DNA from: Scytalidium lignicola
Taxonomy: Eukaryota > Ascomycota > Leotiomycetes
DNA: 64,000 nucleotides
Assembly (NCBI GenBank): GCA_002812745.2
Contig: NCSJ02000038.1
Span: 124,001-188,000 of the forward strand
Reading direction: 5' to 3'
The translations under genes and the position numbers were made by a program. This document shows, piece by piece, positions 59,552-64,000 of this stretch. Below the pieces are notes generated by a model. That model worked only from the letters and a program-made list of their open reading frames with translations, made no database searches and had not been told where the DNA came from. The stretch's first letter is position 1. Each line of letters opens with the position of its first letter.

Positions 59552-60961
59552 TTTTCTCGTACATGTGAAAGGAAAGCCGCCACCCCTATTTCAAGTAGAG
59601 TAGAGAAGAGTACCGTGCTGGCGTCCGGCCAAAGCTCCTGAAGCCGCCTCGGCAGTCCCCAGTCGCTGCGCTCCGCTTCGGCACTCGAGCCTCTCCTGAT
59701 GGGGTTTGCTGCTGGCTGCGCGCTTGGTAAGATTACCCGGTGGAGCTCTAGCGTCGTGCAGCGCAAGTTAAAATTGATGTCTGTTGGGGGGAAAGCAAAA
59801 AAAACCCCAAAAAAAATCTAAGTCTGGTGCGCGATCCGACCGTGTTGCCTGGTGAGCAAAAGATTCTCAAAGCCGCTGGATGTGGTTCCCAGAAAGAAAG
59901 GGGTTTGCTTACTTGTAATTAACAGGGTGATACTTAGTTCGAGGTAAAATACGGTACAGTCCTTCGCTGTAAAATGAGTGGCCGCCTGGTTCTGAACGGG
60001 GGCAATTAAAAAAAAAAAAAAAAAAACAAAAACCGTTATCAGGACTGTACCGGTAAGTTACTGGTAAATGTACTGTACCATACAGGAGTGCATGACAGCG
60101 CCCGCATCAATCTTCGGACTCTGGTTTGCTCGGCGGGTGCTCCTTGGTTTCCTCATTGTTTCCCTTCCCTTCTCCATGTCCACAGCCATTTATGATTGCA
60201 GTACCCCGTCGCGGACAGGCACCGTGGCACCATGTCCAGTAAGTCGTGCCAGTCGGTGTCAAGTGTGAGTTGCCCTACCACGTCTACCTCAGGCCGACCA
60301 CAGTCTCAGGCTCACCGGTGGGCCAACCATGGCCATGCCCGCGGTTGTGTTCGAGACGCCCTTCGCAGCAGAAACTCGGGTCTCGCACCTGCTTGGATGC
60401 AGATGCAGTCAGTGGTGTGTGTCGCATGATCATTGCCGATCGTGCAGAAAGCGTGCAGCGACCGACCGCCAAACGTGCAGCGTGCATGATTGGCCCTTGG
60501 AGGGTAATGACGCACTGTCGGGCCATCGAAAAAAGGCCAATAAGTTACTGCTCATCAGCGCTTGCTCGCTGCTTTCAGTCAGACCTCTCTCAGAATAATG
60601 TAGCGCCTCTCTATCTCACTCACTCTCACTCACCCTCACTTCTGACATCCCATACACGCCCAGATAACCTCCTTCCCCCCTTCCTGCGTTTCAACATTGC
60701 TGGTTTCTGGCGTCTTTCCACGACAAGCACGCCATGCCTATCATCTGCTCCTGAATCTTGGCTTGCCACATTGTGGTGCCGGGCCAGTGTCCATTATGCT
60801 GACAATCGAGGGCCGCGAGAGCGTAATAACAACAAAACGCGGAAACCCTGTGTTGAGCACCATGACAGCAAAGTAGACTGGCATGACTGGTAGACTGGTA
60901 CAGTAGAGTAGTTAGTGCAAGACAGCTTTTACGCTTGTGTGTACCGTAATCTGCTGAGTGG

Positions 60962-60973
60962 TACAGTACTGTA
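60962..60973. repeat. Palindrome TACAGTACTGTA, copy 3
   Basis: Third exact copy, preceded by a further GGTACAGTAG about 65 bp upstream. Confidence 0.8.
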
Positions 60974-61530
60974 GCGCTGGATGCACTCCTATACTGTAGG
61001 TACGGGAGAATCACGCTCCATGCCTGCTGTAGCACGAAAACCAAACCGTGTCCAGTGTCCAGAAGTGGTCATGTCACTGATGATTAGGATGATTAGTTAC
61101 CCAGTAGTGTTCCAAATACCCTCTGCGGTATGGTGGTTGGTATGATGGTTGCAAGTAGATACGAGATAGACGAGCGCAACGAGCCCTCTGTGGATGGCGG
61201 CCCTTCAGGGTTTCGAAGATAAAACCCAAAATATTTACCTGCGAAATTAGAACGACCGTGCCGTTTCGCGTAATACCGGTTTATATTACTGTAAAATTTG
61301 GTCGTGCTCACAGCCCTTTTATGGCGCTGCTGATCGTGACCTTCTCATTTCGCTAGCGCCAGCCGCCCTGGCCGCTCAGCAATAAAAACATCTCCTGCTC
61401 AGGATTTTCTCAGACCTTTTTTTCTTACCCGTTCCAGCCCACCCTCTCTTTCCTCTTAGCTTTTATCTTCATCTTCCATTCATCAAGATACCCCTCTGTT
61501 ACTTCTTACTCATCTAATAACACCATCATA

Positions 61531-62724
61531 ATGTCTGAAGTCGAAGCTCAGAAACCAGTCGAGGAGCCTGTCGCCGCCCCTGCGACTGAGACTACCGTCC
61601 CAACGGTCGTCGAGCCTGCTGCCGAGACACCTGCTGAGGACAAGCCTGCTGAGACCCCAGCGGCAGAGACCTCCACCGAGGCACCAGCTGCTGATGCTGC
61701 CGCCGAGACTCCTGCTCCAACTCACGCAAAGGAGACCCCAGTCGACAAGTTGAAGTGAGGATCTCCTATTTCTGCCCCTAAGTGTTGCTATATGCTAATC
61801 TAATTGCTCCTTAGGCACTTCTTCGGTGGAAAGAAGGAGGAGGTTAGCGAGGATAAGGAGAAGAAGGGTCGCAAGAGCCGATCTGTCAGCCGCAAGCGGA
61901 ACAGCATCTTTGGAAGCCTTTTGGGAAAGAAGGACGAGCCTGCTAAGGAGGAAGAGGCTGCAAAGGAGGAGACCGCGGCTGCTCCAGCAACTGAAGAGGC
62001 AGCTCCTGATGCTGCCGCTGCTGCTGAAGAGCCCGTTGCCGCCGAGGCTCCAGCTGTCGAGGAGCCTGCTACCGCTGAAACCGCTACCGAGCCTGCCACC
62101 GAAGCTGCACCTGCGACTGAGACTACAGAGGCAGTCAGGCCAGCTGCTGCTAAGCGCAACAGCATCTTCGGCTCTCTCTCATCTCGCTTTGCCAGTAAGG
62201 AGAAGAAGACTGAGAACCAGACAGCCCCCACTGTCCCCGCTAAGGATGCTGAGCCGGTTTCCGAAGCTGCTCCAGTTATCCCAGCTGTTGAGACTACTGA
62301 GCCATTGGCTGATAGTGTAGAGACTCCAGCTGCCACAGCTGAGACCGCCGCTCCTGAGACCAACGGTGAGACCAAGGCTGTTGAGGCTCCCGCCGTGAAG
62401 AGCGAGAAGCGCAAGTCCTCTCTCCCATTCGGTTTCGGCTCCAAGAAGGAGAAGTCCCCTAGCGATGATGAGTTGGAGAAGCCAAAGTCTCCCAAGTCTC
62501 CTTTCGCTAAGCTCCGTGCCACTGTCAAGGGCAAGTCTCCTAAATCTGCAGAGAAGCCAGCCGAGGAACCCAAGACCGAGGCTGCTGCTGAGACCAAGGC
62601 TGAAGAAGCCGCTGAAGAGACTCCAGCTGCTACTGACGCTATCCCCGCTGCTGAGGAACCAGCTGTTACTGAGCCAGTTGCTGCTGCTCCAGCTACCACT
62701 CCTCAGGTTGCTGCCACTGCCTAA
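61531..62724 (+). CDS. Ala/Glu/Pro-rich low-complexity protein with three KR-S-FG motifs
   Basis: Two exons (61531-61754, 61815-62724) encode 377 residues. The product is dominated by Ala, Glu, Pro, Thr and Lys in PAEETPA-like runs. Three related basic motifs stand out: KRNSIFGSLLGKK (102-114), KRNSIFGSL (188-196) and KRKSSLPFGFGSKK (273-286); each fits a basophilic kinase site (KRxS). DKLKHFFGGKKEE spans the 60-bp intron. Codon use is strongly biased and the leader is pyrimidine-rich, so expression is probably high. No globular domain is seen. It resembles abundant, disordered fungal proteins of unknown role. The minus-strand frame that covers it is a shadow of the codon bias. Confidence 0.85.
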
Positions 62725-63465
62725 ACGTATGGGTATCCATTAAGTTTACGGCCTAGCAGTACCTCACTATGAGAGTATGAATTCATTATTCGTCGCGGAA
62801 GAGAAGGATCTCATTGAAATACCCAAGACTGATTGTTTGCTTTTTTTGATACCACTCTCTTGCATCTTTTGTTACTGTCGTTGAGTTCTCAATACTCACG
62901 CTATGGATGGGTTGCATTTCTGCTGCGGATTTGATACCCCTATACCCAGACTGTCTTTTCGCAATCTGCCACTAGGGCACATCTCGTAATAACTAATAAA
63001 TGTCTCTTCAATCCTTCTCAAATTCGGTCCCTGCTGCTTAGTGATGAAAATTTATATTCATGTATCGGTGATTTTAGATGGAGTGAAGTTTGTTCCCGTC
63101 CGCCTGACCGGTCCACTTTATGACTAAGTGGTTCTAGATCATCTGCAAGTAAGAGTGGAGAGTATCTTGCCCTCCCCTAGGAAGAGCTATGATACAGCTA
63201 TTAAAGCTTCTGGTTTCAAAATATCTCTTTATTGAATATGGTTAAAAATAATAATGTTTAACGCTCTAAAATGAAATGATTCGTCTTAGCCTTATACGCC
63301 TGCCCTGCCAGACCAGACAGTGGGCACAATCCTATGCTATCAACCCTTATATGTAACAAACAGCCAAAGTATCTCCGTACGAACTCAACTCCAGCCCCCA
63401 ACCATACACATTTCCTTAACAAGCCGGTTAATCCGAGTCACTACCATCTTTTCTCCTACGCGTTT
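62725..63465. other. Convergent 3' spacer
   Basis: 740 bases between the Ala-rich gene and RMD5, AT-rich with no gene seen. It should hold two 3' UTRs. Confidence 0.55.
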
Positions 63466-64000
63466 CTATAATATGATCTGTCTCGCATCTTTCGGCTGAC
63501 TCTCATTCGGACAGTAAGGACACTTGAACCGTCCACCTTTGCTTAATCTTGCTAAGCTCTCCTTCGCAACCACATGTCCACAAGGCATCATCATTGGTGG
63601 ATTATCCTCCGTTGTCTGCTCCTTGCTAACAGGGCACACGAAAATAGCATGGTAGATCATGGATCTCGGTAAGGCGATTTCGACCGGTAACTCGTTTTGT
63701 GTTGTCCATTCTGTTCGCTTCTCCTTGACTATGGTGGCCAATTTGAGGAGTGTGGGCAGAGCGATGGCACCGGCCGTTGCAGCTACGTACAGTGGGGATT
63801 CGGCGGAGAGACCGATGAGGGAGCAGAACTCCCGCGTGAACGAGGCAGAAACTTCGTCCCAAGCGGTTTCGGTCTTGAAAGTTCGTCCGTAAGGTGATTC
63901 AGAGAGGTTAGAGGCGTACGCTAGAGCAGTCACCAGCTGTTGGATTTCTCGCAAGTACTGAGACTGGAAGGGGGGAAAATTCGCCCTGGCATACTCTAGA
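63466..64000 (-). CDS. RMD5: GID E3 ubiquitin ligase subunit RMD5/GID2 (C-terminal part)
   Basis: The frame ends at TAA (63466) and stays open to the window edge, so the N-terminal part with LisH and CTLH is outside. The visible part begins LEYARANFPPFQSQYLREIQ, a CRA-type helical region. The degenerate RING follows: FVCPVSKEQTTEDNPP, MMMPCGHVVAKESLARLSKG and RFKCPYCPNESQPKDARQI. This lacks one of the usual first Cys pair, as is known for Rmd5-type RINGs, and it pairs with the Fyv10/GID9 RING. The GID complex marks gluconeogenic enzymes for degradation when glucose returns. An intron further upstream cannot be judged. Confidence 0.93.
   Translation of the reverse strand, partial: LEYARANFPPFQSQYLREIQQLVTALAYASNLSESPYGRTFKTETAWDEVSASFTREFCSLIGLSAESPLYVAATAGAIALPTLLKLATIVKEKRTEWTTQNELPVEIALPRSMIYHAIFVCPVSKEQTTEDNPPMMMPCGHVVAKESLARLSKGGRFKCPYCPNESQPKDARQIIL

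Larger units (their letters stand above)
56085..61530. other. 5.4-kb gene desert
   Basis: The longest stretch without a recognised gene. AT-rich until about 58 kb, more mixed after that. It holds two exact TACAGTACTGTA palindromes (58360, 60962), a 16-bp palindrome (59536-59551), an 11-bp inverted repeat (59474-59484 / 59590-59600), a 19-base A run (60008-60026) and one N (56111). Long frames at 58512-59189 (-) and 60246-60893 (+) lack any family signal. The last 150 bases are a pyrimidine-rich leader (about 61400-61530), typical of strong fungal promoters. Confidence 0.5.

Noticed and set aside
60246..60893. 215-codon plus-strand frame
   Set aside because: Cys/Arg/Ser-rich without domain signal, in GC-richer non-coding DNA.
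61800..62699. 299-codon minus-strand frame, rich in Ala, Ser and Val
   Set aside because: It is antisense to the spliced Ala/Glu-rich gene and follows from its codon bias.

Overview
The window is nuclear DNA of a filamentous ascomycete (Pezizomycotina). Genes are split by short introns (about 46-120 bp, GT..AG). The set of products is typical of such fungi: a trifunctional HIS4, CSN12, an Sbh1-type Sec61-beta, xylose reductase, a hybrid histidine kinase, and a 2EXR protein. A class such as Leotiomycetes is plausible, but the sequence alone does not settle it. Seven single N bases, mostly beside homopolymers, suggest a draft assembly.

Layout, left to right. (1) 1-7.3 kb: end of a Ser-rich protein, a 2EXR protein, then HIS4 (-) and TAF9 (+) diverging from one promoter that carries a Gcn4/CPC1-type site. 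(2) 9.4-19.5 kb: a secreted GH5 exo-beta-1,3-glucanase, a Ser-rich protein with a KEN motif, and a 1322-residue glycosyltransferase with ATG2/VPS13-like glycine repeats and a tail of ubiquitin-interacting motifs. (3) 21-25 kb: SBH1 (Sec61 beta) and a Psr1/2-like phosphatase. (4) 25-32 kb: a gene-poor stretch with one single-pass membrane protein. (5) 32-43 kb: a housekeeping block of XYL1, SDS22, a Bem46-like hydrolase, a BTB protein, CSN12 and RPL20. (6) 43-46 kb: an AT-rich island without genes. (7) 46-56 kb: a conserved fungal protein with a Cys-rich C-terminus, a hybrid histidine kinase and a four-helix membrane protein. (8) 56-61.5 kb: a gene desert. (9) 61.5-64 kb: a highly biased Ala/Glu/Pro-rich protein and the RING end of the GID ubiquitin ligase subunit RMD5.

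The genes form no biosynthetic cluster. Most act in unrelated housekeeping processes. Exon structures were built by hand from splice signals and family conservation; every complete model adds up to a multiple of three. The most interesting items are the glycosyltransferase fusion, the recurring TACAGTACTGTA palindromes between genes, the hairpin in the long first intron of RPL20, and SBH1 with its start codon alone on an exon.
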